Shown piece after piece: positions 1 to 7,764 of a stretch of 64,000 nt of DNA (position 1 is the stretch's first letter; every line of letters starts with the position of its first letter). A model generated the notes under the pieces. That model did not search any database. It was not told where the DNA came from and worked only from the letters and a program-made list of their open reading frames with translations. Made by a program: the position numbers and the translations under genes. Origin of the DNA: Terriglobales bacterium (lineage in GTDB: Bacteria; Acidobacteriota; Terriglobia; Terriglobales; Acidobacteriaceae); assembly GCA_035561515.1 (NCBI GenBank), contig DATMXP010000028.1, forward strand, positions 1-64,000. The letters run 5' to 3'.

Positions 1-2
1 TG

Positions 3-146
3 AAGGCCGCGGACGATTGGAAGTGGAGCAGCTTCCGCCATTACGCGTTTCGACAAGTGGGAGTGGTGGAGATTGAATCGGAGTGGGCAGCGAGGGATCG
101 GGAATCGTCCGGCGCGCAGAGAATCTTCTTGCGGCCTCCGCTGTAG
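3..146 (+). CDS. REP-associated tyrosine transposase (RAYT), C-terminal fragment cut by window start
   Basis: The open frame enters from the left edge and ends at TAG 144-146, giving 47 residues. The fragment contains the block DWKWSSFRHYAF followed by VEIESEW, which is the usual C-terminal end of Y1-type REP-associated tyrosine transposases. These enzymes act on REP palindromes and are domesticated relatives of IS200/IS605 transposases. The catalytic HUH motif and Tyr lie upstream of the window and cannot be checked. A REP-like hairpin lies 37 bases downstream, as expected for this family. Whether the gene is complete to the left is unknown. Confidence 0.75.
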   Translation, partial: KAADDWKWSSFRHYAFRQVGVVEIESEWAARDRESSGAQRIFLRPPL

Positions 147-182
147 GACGCCACAATCCTGACGGTTTCGAACTTTCGTGAT

Positions 183-220
183 ACCCGGGTTAGCGTCCAA
201 CTGCCGGACGCGAACCCGGG
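183..220. repeat. REP-like palindrome beside the RAYT gene
   Basis: A near-perfect inverted repeat: arm 184-198 and arm 206-220 pair at 14 of 15 positions around a 7-base loop. GC-rich arms (CCCGGGTT...) match the style of REP/BIME units, and the adjacent transposase fragment is the family known to recognise such hairpins. It could also serve as a transcription terminator for that gene, but there is no T-run. Confidence 0.6.
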
Positions 221-283
221 GCACCCAAACATTGAGGCAATTGAGGGACCCGGGCCACCAGCCTGCCCTAATGGAGTTCGAGA

Positions 284-625
284 ATGAAAACACTTTTACT
301 GCTTGTCCTCTCATTGTCTCTTGTATTTTCGATTGCTTACGCGCACCCTGGAAAATCGCCATCGTGCGAAATGGTTGCCGCTGCTCTCTCGGAAGTTGAA
401 ACCTTCAAACCCGGTATCACGCGAGCAGAAATCGAGGGATTCTTCGAACTCGATGGCGGTATCTCAAGTCCACAGCAAGCTACGTACGTATATAAAGAGT
501 GTCAGTACTTGAAGATAGATGTCGAATTTCGCCTCGTGAACAAAAACAACAAAGTCGAGTTTAGTCCCACCGATGTCCTAGTGCGCTCATCGAAGCTCTA
601 TGTCTCGCATCCAGTAAAGGATTAA
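284..625 (+). CDS. Small secreted protein, unknown function
   Basis: A 113-residue protein with a clear Sec signal peptide: Lys at position 3, a leucine-rich core at residues 3-18 and a probable cleavage after AYA near residue 21. The mature part is about 90 residues, polar, with Cys at about residues 28 and 73 that could form one disulfide. I do not recognise a family; the FKPGITRAEIE segment is loosely like the start of small SmpA/OmlA-type domains but this is weak. A GGAG sequence lies upstream of the ATG. It stands alone between the RAYT remnant and a convergent epoxide hydrolase gene. Confidence 0.7.
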   Translation: MKTLLLLVLSLSLVFSIAYAHPGKSPSCEMVAAALSEVETFKPGITRAEIEGFFELDGGISSPQQATYVYKECQYLKIDVEFRLVNKNNKVEFSPTDVLVRSSKLYVSHPVKD

Positions 626-632
626 CAGCCTT

Positions 633-689
633 GTTGAGGTGCTGATGGCGGGTGGCGCAGACAAACGCGTCCGACACCCTCACCTCAAC
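633..689. terminator. Possible bidirectional terminator between convergent genes
   Basis: A perfect 9-base inverted repeat (633-641 with 681-689, GTTGAGGTG/CACCTCAAC) spans the gap between two convergent genes; the right arm overlaps the stop codon of the epoxide hydrolase gene. The loop is long (39 bases) and there is no clean T-run, so a terminator role is only a suggestion from position. Confidence 0.25.
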
Positions 690-1834
690 CCCCAAAAGAA
701 CTCCGCCACATCCCCTGCTAACGCCACCGGTTCCTCCGCTGGCGCGAAGTGTCCGCCGCGTGGAAACACCGTCCAGCGCTGGACGTTATACAGACGCTCC
801 AGCAGCGACCGCGGAGGCTCGCCCTCCGGGACCTTCTCGTGCGCGAACACACCGAAGGCCGTTGGCGACCCCACGTACGTCGGCTCCACCGGGTGTCGCC
901 GATTGTCCCAGTAGTCGCGCATCGACGACGTAATCGTTTGCGTTACCCAGTAAAGCGTGAGCGTGGCGCAGAGGAAGTCGTCCGACGGCGTAACGTCGCT
1001 CCACGAATGCCACTTCTCGCCCACGTAGGCCGCCAGCCCCGCCGGTGAATCGTTCAGTCCATAGCCCACCGTCTGCGGCTTCGTCGACTGGATTGCGCTG
1101 TACCCCCGCTCCGTCGCATCCCAGCCCTGCCGCACCGCCAGGTACGCCCGCTCCGACTCCGAAAGGTCCGCGTCATTTACCTCCGGCGTGAGTTCCGGTG
1201 TCGTCAGGTGGATCCCGATCACCGACTCCGGATGGTCCAGCGCCAGGAACGTCGACACCCCTGCACCGAAATCACCGCCTCCCGCGCCATAACGGGAATA
1301 ACCGAGCTCGCTCATCAGCCTGTGCCAGCGCTCCGACACGTACCGGTAGTTGATGCCCACCTCCGCCGGACGAGGCGAGAATCCATATCCGGGCAGCGAG
1401 GGCACCACCACGTCGAAGTCCCCCAGCATCGGCAGCACGTCCACGTAATCCAGGAAGCTGCTCGGCCACCCGTGCGTCAGGATGAGCGGCACACCCCGCC
1501 CTGACTTCGCGCGCTGATGCACAAAGTGAATGCCCTCCCACCTGAAATGCTCCAGCCGGTTCAGTTTCCGTTCCCACGCGCGCCAGTCGAACTCGTCGGC
1601 CCAGTACCGCACCAGGTGCCGCAACCATTCGAGTTCCGTGCCCTGTTCCCAGCCGATGCCCGGTATCTGGTCGGGCCATCTCGTCCGCCGCAACCGCGTG
1701 CGCAAATCGTCGAGCACATCGTCCGCAACATGAATCTCAAACCGTTCCACTTTCACTCCCCGGTCACTCCCCGGTGCCGACCAACTTACACGAGAATTTC
1801 CCGTTCCGGGAAAAGTTATGTCAATGGGGTCCAA
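680..1834 (-). CDS. Epoxide hydrolase (EHN-type alpha/beta hydrolase)
   Basis: 384 residues as drawn from the ATG at 1834. The conserved region starts at about residue 29 (VERFEIHV), so a GTG at 1756 or 1750 is a plausible real start; a GGGGA lies just before the former. Residues 30-140 form the epoxide hydrolase N-terminal lid/anchor domain (RRTRWPDQIPG). Then comes the alpha/beta hydrolase core: oxyanion motif HGWP at 121-124, nucleophile Asp188 in GGGDFGAG, and the likely catalytic His362 in RGGHFAP. It should hydrolyse epoxides to diols in the cytoplasm; the substrate is unknown. No neighbour suggests a pathway. Family call is secure, start is not. Confidence 0.85.
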   Translation of the reverse strand: MDPIDITFPGTGNSRVSWSAPGSDRGVKVERFEIHVADDVLDDLRTRLRRTRWPDQIPGIGWEQGTELEWLRHLVRYWADEFDWRAWERKLNRLEHFRWEGIHFVHQRAKSGRGVPLILTHGWPSSFLDYVDVLPMLGDFDVVVPSLPGYGFSPRPAEVGINYRYVSERWHRLMSELGYSRYGAGGGDFGAGVSTFLALDHPESVIGIHLTTPELTPEVNDADLSESERAYLAVRQGWDATERGYSAIQSTKPQTVGYGLNDSPAGLAAYVGEKWHSWSDVTPSDDFLCATLTLYWVTQTITSSMRDYWDNRRHPVEPTYVGSPTAFGVFAHEKVPEGEPPRSLLERLYNVQRWTVFPRGGHFAPAEEPVALAGDVAEFFWGLR

Positions 1835-1848
1835 GCCCTTAAAAATTC

Positions 1849-1936
1849 GTAAGTCGCTGATTTAACGGCAAATATAAATTTCAGAATGGTGGCATGATGC
1901 CCCCACCCAAATTGCTATTCTGAAAATGTAGGTGGT
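1849..1936 (+). repeat. 88-base dispersed intergenic repeat, copy A
   Basis: This 88-base stretch recurs in reverse orientation at 48145-48232 with about 79 of 88 positions identical and no gaps. It holds a short palindrome GGCATGATGCC and an outer inverted repeat (TTTCAGAAT ... ATTCTGAAA), so it can fold into a stem. It carries no open frame. Both copies lie between genes, which fits a MITE-like or small structured element. Whether it is mobile or transcribed cannot be seen. Confidence 0.7.
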
Positions 1937-1944
1937 TTTCGTTC

Positions 1945-2072
1945 TTTGTCATTCTGAGTTCTGAGGCAAAGCCGAAGAACCCCTGTACTGGGGTTTTTGG
2001 GTTTGTCATTCTGAGTTCTGAGGCGTAGCCGAAGAACCTCTGTACTTGGGTTTTTTGGGTTTGTCATTCTGA
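1945..2072 (+). repeat. Tandem repeat, about 57-58 bases, two copies plus a partial third
   Basis: Copy one is 1945-2001, copy two 2002-2059 and a partial third starts at 2060. Each begins TTTGTCATTCTGAG, continues with GCCGAAGAACC, and ends with a G/T-rich tail. The copies differ at a few positions and by one base in length. No spacers or CRISPR architecture are present. The CATTCTGAG...GAAGAA pattern resembles intergenic repeats common in Acidobacteria genomes, from memory. Confidence 0.7.
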
Positions 2073-2190
2073 CCCTGACGCTGAAACGAAGTGAAGCGGA
2101 AGGGGAAGAATCCCTCTAGCTGCCGCCGACTCTTCAGGAGGAGAGCTTTTACCGACAACCAACGACTAAGGACTAACGACTGGCTTTTTC

Positions 2191-2337
2191 TAACTCCTTT
2201 GTTTTCATATATGCGTCGTGTAACTCATTTGTTTTCATATACAGATTCTCCATATATGAAAACAAAGGACTTATAAATCCTTTAGAATCATATATGTAGC
2301 GCCCAACGCACCTGTAACTGCTTTGTTTTCTTATATA
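2191..2337. repeat. AT-rich repeat cluster with a perfect 19-base inverted repeat
   Basis: Copies of TTTGTTTTCATATA with a TAACTC-like lead occur at 2191-2213, 2221-2241 and, slightly changed, 2315-2337. An inverted copy is at 2251-2269; bases 2195-2213 and 2251-2269 are perfect reverse complements over 19 bases. A further related piece (CCTTTAGAATCATATATG) is at 2279-2296, and a similar GATTCTAAAGGA string occurs near 48033. The segment is much richer in A/T than its surroundings. It precedes the M24 peptidase gene and could be a promoter/operator array or a repeat family. Confidence 0.6.
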
Positions 2338-2468
2338 ACGGCAAAACAGGGGGGGCCCCCTCCCAAACCTGCCTGACCACTACAGGTTGTGGTCCTCTTG
2401 ACATCGAAAGAATCCCATCCGCCGAGCCGGAATGATACAAATCTGAACCAGTAACCAGGAGCAGATTG

Positions 2469-3755
2469 ATGCCGACTCGCAGGCAGTTCATCCAAACCGG
2501 ACTTGCCGCAACCGCCACCGCCGCCACCCTCCCCAGCCTGCACGCGCAGGAAAAAAATGAGAAATCTTCCCTTCCCGCCTCGATCGCCACGCTGAAATCC
2601 ATGAAGTCTCAGGCGACGCCGATCACCGTCGAGGAACGCCGCGAGCGCATCGCCCGCGCGCGACAGCTCATGGCCGAAAACAAGCTCGACGCGATCGTCA
2701 TCGCGCCCGGAACATCGCTCATGTACTTCAGCAACATCCGCTGGTGGCCGAGCGAGCGCTTCTTCGCCATGATCCTGCCGGCAAAAGGCAATCCGTTCTA
2801 CGTCTGTCCCGCATTCGAGGAAGGACGCGCTCGCGAGCAGATTTCGCGCGGACCGCTCGGCGATTCCGCCGACGTTCGCATCTGGCAGGAAGACGAAGAT
2901 CCTTACGCTCGCCTCGCACAAGGCCTGAAAGATCACGGCATCGCAACTGGTCGAGTCGGAATCGAGGAGACGATGTATTACGTCTTCAGCAGCGGCTTGT
3001 CGAAAGCCGCAAGTTCGGCGCAGTTCACCAGCGCAACGCCAGTCACCGCTGGTTGCCGAGGCGTGAAGTCAGCCCACGAACTGGAACTGATGCGCTTCGC
3101 GAACAAGGTCACGCTTACCGCGTACGAAGCAGCCTGGAAAGCCTTGCATCCCGGAATGACCAACCGCGACTTCGCCTCGCTGATCGCAAAAGCCCACGAT
3201 CAGCTCGGCTTCGAAGGCGGAGCGATGGTGCTCGTCGGCGAATATTCGGCCCTTCCGCACGGAACCATTCAGCCACAAACGATCAAGGAGAACGACATCG
3301 TCCTGATCGACGGCGGTTGCGAAGCGGAAGGCTACAACTCCGACATCTCGCGCACCTTCGCCATCGGCAAGCCGACGGACAAGATGAAGCGCGTCTTCGA
3401 CATCGTCCATCGCGCCCAAACCGCTGCCTTCAAAGCAGCCAAAGCAGGAAACACCTGCGGATCTGTCGACGACGCCGCGCGCAAGGTCATCACCGACGCA
3501 GGCTTCGGCCCGGACTACAAGTACTTCACGCATCGCCTCGGACACGGAATCGGACTCGATGGTCACGAATGGCCCTATCTTGTCCGCGGGAACAAGACCA
3601 TGCTGCAACGGAACATGACGTTCAGCGACGAGCCGGGAATTTATATCCGCGGTGAGTTCGGGGTTCGGCTCGAAGACGACCAGGTGATTACCGAAAACGG
3701 CGGAGAACTGATGACGCCGCAGTCGCCATCGCTCGAGCAGCCGTTCGCGAGCTAA
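2469..3755 (+). CDS. Tat-exported M24 metallopeptidase (Xaa-Pro aminopeptidase type)
   Basis: 428 residues from the ATG at 2469, preceded by CAGGAGCAG as ribosome site. Residues 1-27 form a twin-arginine signal peptide (TRRQFIQTG, hydrophobic stretch, then LHAQ), so the folded enzyme is probably exported. An N-terminal creatinase-like domain spans about 50-190 and the pita-bread M24 domain about 200-425. All five expected metal ligands are visible: Asp281, Asp292, His359, Glu388 and Glu402. It should release N-terminal residues preceding proline from peptides outside the cytoplasm. It stands alone downstream of the repeat-rich region; a Tat-dependent location is inferred from the signal only. 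Confidence 0.88.
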   Translation: MPTRRQFIQTGLAATATAATLPSLHAQEKNEKSSLPASIATLKSMKSQATPITVEERRERIARARQLMAENKLDAIVIAPGTSLMYFSNIRWWPSERFFAMILPAKGNPFYVCPAFEEGRAREQISRGPLGDSADVRIWQEDEDPYARLAQGLKDHGIATGRVGIEETMYYVFSSGLSKAASSAQFTSATPVTAGCRGVKSAHELELMRFANKVTLTAYEAAWKALHPGMTNRDFASLIAKAHDQLGFEGGAMVLVGEYSALPHGTIQPQTIKENDIVLIDGGCEAEGYNSDISRTFAIGKPTDKMKRVFDIVHRAQTAAFKAAKAGNTCGSVDDAARKVITDAGFGPDYKYFTHRLGHGIGLDGHEWPYLVRGNKTMLQRNMTFSDEPGIYIRGEFGVRLEDDQVITENGGELMTPQSPSLEQPFAS

Positions 3756-3843
3756 GGCTTAGCGCTGGAAGGAGTAATGTTTCGGACTCAGTTACTCTTG
3801 AGTTACTCCCGTTTCCACAGGATGTTCGCGTACAGTCGCGGAT

Positions 3844-4650
3844 ATGGTTTCCGTAACTGTCCTGGCTAGTGGGAGCAAGGGCAACTGCACGGTTGTCTCC
3901 AGCTCCCGGACGAAGATCCTCGTCGATGCCGGACTTTCTGCACGCGAAACCTTCCGCCGTCTCGAGATGGTCGGCGACAGCGCCCATTCGCTGTCGGCCA
4001 TCGTGATCTCCCACGAGCACTGCGATCACGTCGCTGGACTCTGCGTACTCGCGAAGAAACTGCGAATCCCGGTCTATATGACTGGCTTAGCCCATCAGGC
4101 TTACGAGCGGGCGGAGCGCGATAAGCAGAACGAAGAAACGGGAAAAGTCCTGGAACGCTGCGAGATCTTCCAAGCAGGACACGGTTTCCATATCGGCGAC
4201 ATCGCCGTGATGCCGTTCACCATCCCGCACGACGCGGCCGATCCGGTAGCGTTCACGTTCAAGGTCGAGGGCGTGAAGGTCGGAGTAGTGACGGACCTTG
4301 GCTATATGCCGCACAGCGTGGTGCAACATATGCGCGGGTGCGACATGCTGATGATCGAGTCGAATCACGACCTGGAGATGCTGCGGATTGGGCCTTATCC
4401 GTGGTCGGTGAAGCAGCGGGTGATGTCGCGATTGGGGCATCTGTCCAACGATGCGCTCGCGGAATTTTTCCGCAGCGAATATGATGGAGGCGCAGCATTC
4501 GTTGTGCTGGCGCACTTGTCCGAGCACAACAATCATCCGGAACTGGCACGCACGGCTGCCGAACACGCGCTGTCCAGCCGGAGAAGCTTGCTGCAGAACC
4601 GCCTGGTGCTGGCGTCGCAGGAACATCCGCTGGAGCCGCTCAGGTTTTAG
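3844..4650 (+). CDS. Metallo-beta-lactamase-fold hydrolase, YycJ/WalJ-like
   Basis: 268 residues. It begins with VTVLASGSKGNC, typical of the YycJ/WalJ group of MBL-fold proteins, and contains the metal motif HEHCDH at about residues 58-63, a later His in IPHD at about 129, Asp in VTDLGY and a C-terminal His in LAHLSEHNN. Members are thought to be nucleases acting on DNA ends or phosphodiesters. No signal peptide, so cytoplasmic. The stop is six bases before the next ATG, so it is probably co-transcribed with the small membrane protein that follows. The exact substrate cannot be told. Confidence 0.85.
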   Translation: MVSVTVLASGSKGNCTVVSSSRTKILVDAGLSARETFRRLEMVGDSAHSLSAIVISHEHCDHVAGLCVLAKKLRIPVYMTGLAHQAYERAERDKQNEETGKVLERCEIFQAGHGFHIGDIAVMPFTIPHDAADPVAFTFKVEGVKVGVVTDLGYMPHSVVQHMRGCDMLMIESNHDLEMLRIGPYPWSVKQRVMSRLGHLSNDALAEFFRSEYDGGAAFVVLAHLSEHNNHPELARTAAEHALSSRRSLLQNRLVLASQEHPLEPLRF

Positions 4651-4656
4651 TGCCGC

Positions 4657-5103
4657 ATGAAGACTCAGTGCGTTGATAAAGTCGTCGGCGATATCCTGGC
4701 TAGCTGGCGCTACGACATTTCCGGCATTTTTCCAGAAATGCGTGGCGACTACGAAGCCCACTTCGCCGAGTGTGAGCACTGCCAGGCGAAACGGCGGCTT
4801 CATCGCACCATCGACTTCACCCTCATCGGACTTGCCACATTGTCCGCGTTTGTTTTCCTCGTGGCGTTCGCGGTCATCCACCAGTTGAAACCACAACACG
4901 CTTTTTGGCTGGAGGTTGGGTCGCTGGTGGGATTCTCGCTTTCCGCTTTTATCTGGCTGCTGGTAGCGATTGCCACGCCTGCACCGATCGTGGCAGTGGA
5001 AGCGGCGCGTGTTGGCGCACGGCGGGTACACGATCGACTTCCTGAAAAGATTCGCGACCGCATCCCCGAAGAGCTTTGGGTGAAAATCTCCGGACAGTCC
5101 TGA
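4657..5103 (+). CDS. Small membrane protein with a His-Cys zinc-finger-like motif
   Basis: 148 residues. Residues about 33-43 hold HFAECEHC, a pattern like the HxxxCxxC zinc-finger of anti-sigma factors (zf-HC2). Two hydrophobic segments follow at about 54-74 and 85-108, then a basic amphipathic tail. The layout suggests an inner-membrane protein with a small cytosolic metal-binding head. There is no sigma factor gene nearby, so an anti-sigma role is not supported by context. It follows the MBL-fold gene by six bases. Confidence 0.7.
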   Translation: MKTQCVDKVVGDILASWRYDISGIFPEMRGDYEAHFAECEHCQAKRRLHRTIDFTLIGLATLSAFVFLVAFAVIHQLKPQHAFWLEVGSLVGFSLSAFIWLLVAIATPAPIVAVEAARVGARRVHDRLPEKIRDRIPEELWVKISGQS

Positions 5104-5221
5104 AACGTCTGGGGATCCAGCACGGTGGAATCTGCGTCCAATTAACCAGCAATTCATACTGTAAAGTTTCCACATGACCTGCGTCAGCACGGTTGTAACG
5201 CTGATTCAGGAAGGCAAGACA

Positions 5222-6508
5222 TTGAAAGCGATCACGACTCTACTGCTTACTTTTGTTTTAGTTACAGGCGCTGCCGCCCAACACGAGCAGCACGACATGT
5301 CTCAGCATGGCGACCATAGCCAGCATGAGATGAAGATGGAAACTGCCAAGCCGACGACCGGCGGGATCTTCGAATCGGGCACGGCGTGGGTTCCGGCCTC
5401 GACGCCGCATTACATGTGGATGACCCAGAAGGGCGGCTGGAACCTGATGGCCCACGGCAACCTTATCGTGGGCTACAACCAGCAAGGCGGACCGCGAGGT
5501 GTGGGCAAGGCCGAGTCCACGAACTGGCTGATGCTGATGGAAGAACACGCGCTGGGCAAAGGCACGATTCAGTTCCGGCAGATGCTTTCGGCGGAGCCGC
5601 TGACATCTCCGCATCCGGGATACCCGACGCTGTTCCAGACCGGAGAAACATACAAAGGCAAGCCGCTGGTCGATTACCAGCACCCGCACGACCTGTTCAG
5701 CGAGCTGGCGGTGCGATTTACGTATCCCCTTTCGGAACGATTCAGCTGGCTGCTGTACGGCGGATTAGCGGGCGAACCGGCGCTCGGCCCAGTTGGGTTC
5801 CCGCACCGGTTGTCGGCGATGGATAATCCCGCGGCTGTCCTCGGACACCACCTGCAGGACTCAACGCACATCACGTACGGACTGGTGACGACGGGCTTCA
5901 TCTACGGGCCGGTGAAATTGGAAGCTTCGGCCTTCAACGGTCGCGAACCGGACGAGGTCCGCTACAACTTCGACCTGAAGGGTTTCGATTCGTGGTCCAC
6001 TCGTCTGAGCGTGGCGCCGGGCAAGAACTGGGTGATGCAGTACAGCTACGGGCACCTGGTAAAGCCTGAGGCACTGGAAGAAGGAAACGCCGAACGCCAG
6101 ACCGCGTCCGTGACCTACAACAAGCCGATCAATCGCGGAAACTGGGCAAACACGCTGGTGTGGGGACGCAATCGCAAAGACCATCACGGTACCGACGCGA
6201 TTACGAACAGTTACCTATACGAGTCGTCGTTGAACTTCCTGGATAAGAACTATGTCTATGGCCGGACTGAGTTGGTGGATAAGGACGAACTGCATCTCGA
6301 TCCGCCGCTCGATCACGGATCTTTCCGGATCGGCGCATACACGATCGGCGGCGTGCGGGATATTGTGCAGAACAAGTACGGGCAGATTGGTCTCGGCGCG
6401 GACGTGACGTTCTACTCGAAGCCGGCGGTGCTGGATTCGGTGTACGGAAAGAATCCGGTGTCGTTCCACGTCTTCCTGCGGTTCCGGCCGGGGAAGATGA
6501 AGCACTGA
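5222..6508 (+). CDS. Outer-membrane protein with His/Met-rich N-terminus, unknown function
   Basis: The frame is open from an ATG at 5174, but I place the start at TTG 5222: AGGAAGG lies eight bases upstream and the residues that follow make a normal signal peptide ending GAAAQ. The mature protein begins with a His/Met-rich stretch (HEQHDMSQHGDHSQHEM), common in copper-handling exported proteins. The rest, about 380 residues with many aromatic residues and alternating patterns, looks like a beta-barrel outer-membrane protein. It ends in KMKH rather than a terminal aromatic. A metal role is inferred only from the His/Met stretch. A hairpin terminator follows directly. Confidence 0.65.
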   Translation: MKAITTLLLTFVLVTGAAAQHEQHDMSQHGDHSQHEMKMETAKPTTGGIFESGTAWVPASTPHYMWMTQKGGWNLMAHGNLIVGYNQQGGPRGVGKAESTNWLMLMEEHALGKGTIQFRQMLSAEPLTSPHPGYPTLFQTGETYKGKPLVDYQHPHDLFSELAVRFTYPLSERFSWLLYGGLAGEPALGPVGFPHRLSAMDNPAAVLGHHLQDSTHITYGLVTTGFIYGPVKLEASAFNGREPDEVRYNFDLKGFDSWSTRLSVAPGKNWVMQYSYGHLVKPEALEEGNAERQTASVTYNKPINRGNWANTLVWGRNRKDHHGTDAITNSYLYESSLNFLDKNYVYGRTELVDKDELHLDPPLDHGSFRIGAYTIGGVRDIVQNKYGQIGLGADVTFYSKPAVLDSVYGKNPVSFHVFLRFRPGKMKH

Positions 6509-6516
6509 GCAGTTAA

Positions 6517-6545
6517 GGCGAGATACGCGAGATGCGTATCTCGCC
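6517..6545 (+). terminator. Hairpin terminator after the outer-membrane protein gene
   Basis: A perfect 12-base stem (6517-6528 with 6534-6545) around a 5-base loop lies nine bases after the stop codon. A C-rich rather than T-rich tail follows, so termination efficiency is uncertain. Confidence 0.6.
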
Positions 6546-7102
6546 CTCCCCCACACATTTTCAAGGTTGATTCGAGGACTGATGCCAAGATCGCTCTCAA
6601 CCGCATGCGCGACGGAAAGGTAGCGCCGGGTTGGCGAGTAAGAGAAGTACGCGATCGACGAAGGGTATCTAGGAACGTTCAGAGGTGGCGCGGCTAGATT
6701 TGAAATTCACTTTCGGAAGAACTTCATCGTAATCAGAAATCAAAAGTGATTCCCTGATCCTCACAAAGAGATTCGCAAAGCACGTGGAGAGTCAAATTTC
6801 GCCGAATTAGCTGAGCAGGCGCGGAAAGATGAAGCAGTGAGAAGCTACCTACTTCGTTTCACCTCGGTTCAATTCACTTGACCGCCACATCGCAAACGAT
6901 CCAGCAGCTATCAGCGGACTGGAAAAAACCAACTTTAGATTCTTGAATTCCGAGAAGAAGCTCACGTTCGGAAAGTTCAGGGCGAAAACAGGGGCGTCAC
7001 CTGAGCCAAAACGGCCACAGTAAAGAAAGTACCCGATCTGTAGGCCGGCCGGTGAAGATTAAGCCCGAGATGTTGAGCCTAGATACGGGTAAGCGCGCCT
7101 CC
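6546..7102. other. Intergenic region without a recognisable gene
   Basis: About 560 bases. Short open stretches exist, for example around 6565-6695 and 6763-6880 on the plus strand, but they lack starts, are broken by stops and match no family I know. The base composition is more A/T-rich than the flanking genes, which fits decayed or transferred DNA. I see no RNA gene or repeat in it. Confidence 0.4.
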
Positions 7103-7564
7103 TTATTCCACAAAGAAGACTTTCGATTTGGCGACTTTGCGATTTGGCGGGTTTTCACATGTCCTGTCGCTCTCGCCCGGCCAGTACCAGAGGACGAGCC
7201 GCATCTTTCCTTTACCAACCAGCCGAAACGGATACTCGTGAGTCTGTCCTGCTTGTAGCGGTACAGAAGAGCGGCCATTGCCGAGGTCCGAGCCGAGAAG
7301 CAAGGTGTGCCAGCCCTTCTCATAAGCTTCCACGTAAACGGGTGTCGGCGTTGACTCGGTCAGTTCGGTCTCAGTTACTGAATAGCGCCCGAAATCTACG
7401 CAAAATGAGATATCCTGCCTTCCGACATTCTTGATCGTGACATCAATCCGTTCATGCGCTTTGAACCGTTCTTTCGGGAGGGTGACTCGTACCTGCGACA
7501 ATGCCTCAAACCCCAGCAGACACGAAACACACAACACGAGGGTAATTGCACGCAGAATGTTCAC
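7103..7564 (-). CDS. Small secreted protein, possible Ig-like fold, unknown function
   Basis: 153 residues starting at GTG 7564. Residues 1-24 form a Sec signal peptide (hydrophobic core, then EALSQ). The mature part has alternating hydrophobic pattern (RVTLPKERFKAHERIDVTI) like an immunoglobulin-type beta-sandwich such as BsuPI or similar inhibitor-like domains, plus Cys at about 56 and 135. There is no strong ribosome site. It lies at the start of a minus-strand accessory stretch containing the pyrD remnant. Function not recognised. Confidence 0.55.
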   Translation of the reverse strand: MNILRAITLVLCVSCLLGFEALSQVRVTLPKERFKAHERIDVTIKNVGRQDISFCVDFGRYSVTETELTESTPTPVYVEAYEKGWHTLLLGSDLGNGRSSVPLQAGQTHEYPFRLVGKGKMRLVLWYWPGESDRTCENPPNRKVAKSKVFFVE

Positions 7565-7672
7565 GGTGGAAATCTATGTCATCCAGCATGCGATTTCCAT
7601 CTCTTATGTTGTGAGCCGATTCAAGTGTGACTGTCTGCTTCGCAGACTGATCCGGTCGTCCATTGGTTGGAC

Positions 7673-7741
7673 TTACTCCGTTAACAACCCGCCGATCAGA
7701 TCGGTGATGTTTTCGATGTTGTGCTCGAAGCACCAACTCTC
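7673..7741 (-). pseudogene. Duplicated 3' end of pyrD (22 codons plus stop)
   Basis: Read on the minus strand, this encodes the same C-terminus as the intact pyrD: ESWCFEHNIENITDLIGG, then LLTE and TAA at 7675-7673. At the DNA level 7680-7741 matches 8443-8504 at 58 of 62 bases. There is no start codon or upstream coding sequence, so it is a remnant. The two copies flank the hypothetical gene at 7765-8328. This may be the original pyrD terminus left behind by an insertion. Confidence 0.85.
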
Positions 7742-7764
7742 CCGATTAAGCAGTGAGCGCCGAC

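Noticed and set aside
1945-2072. Possible CRISPR array
   Set aside because: Copies are adjacent with no unique spacers, differ among themselves and no cas gene is near.
2744-3655. Arg-rich plus-strand frame of 303 codons inside the M24 gene
   Set aside because: Out-of-frame shadow of a gene with all catalytic residues in the other frame.
4087-5190. Minus-strand open frame of 367 codons
   Set aside because: Crosses the MBL-fold gene and the small membrane protein gene in antisense; both sense genes have clear family features.
6763-6880. Possible decayed small gene (toxin-antitoxin-like frame)
   Set aside because: An open stretch exists but has no start codon, is broken upstream by stops and matches no family I can name.
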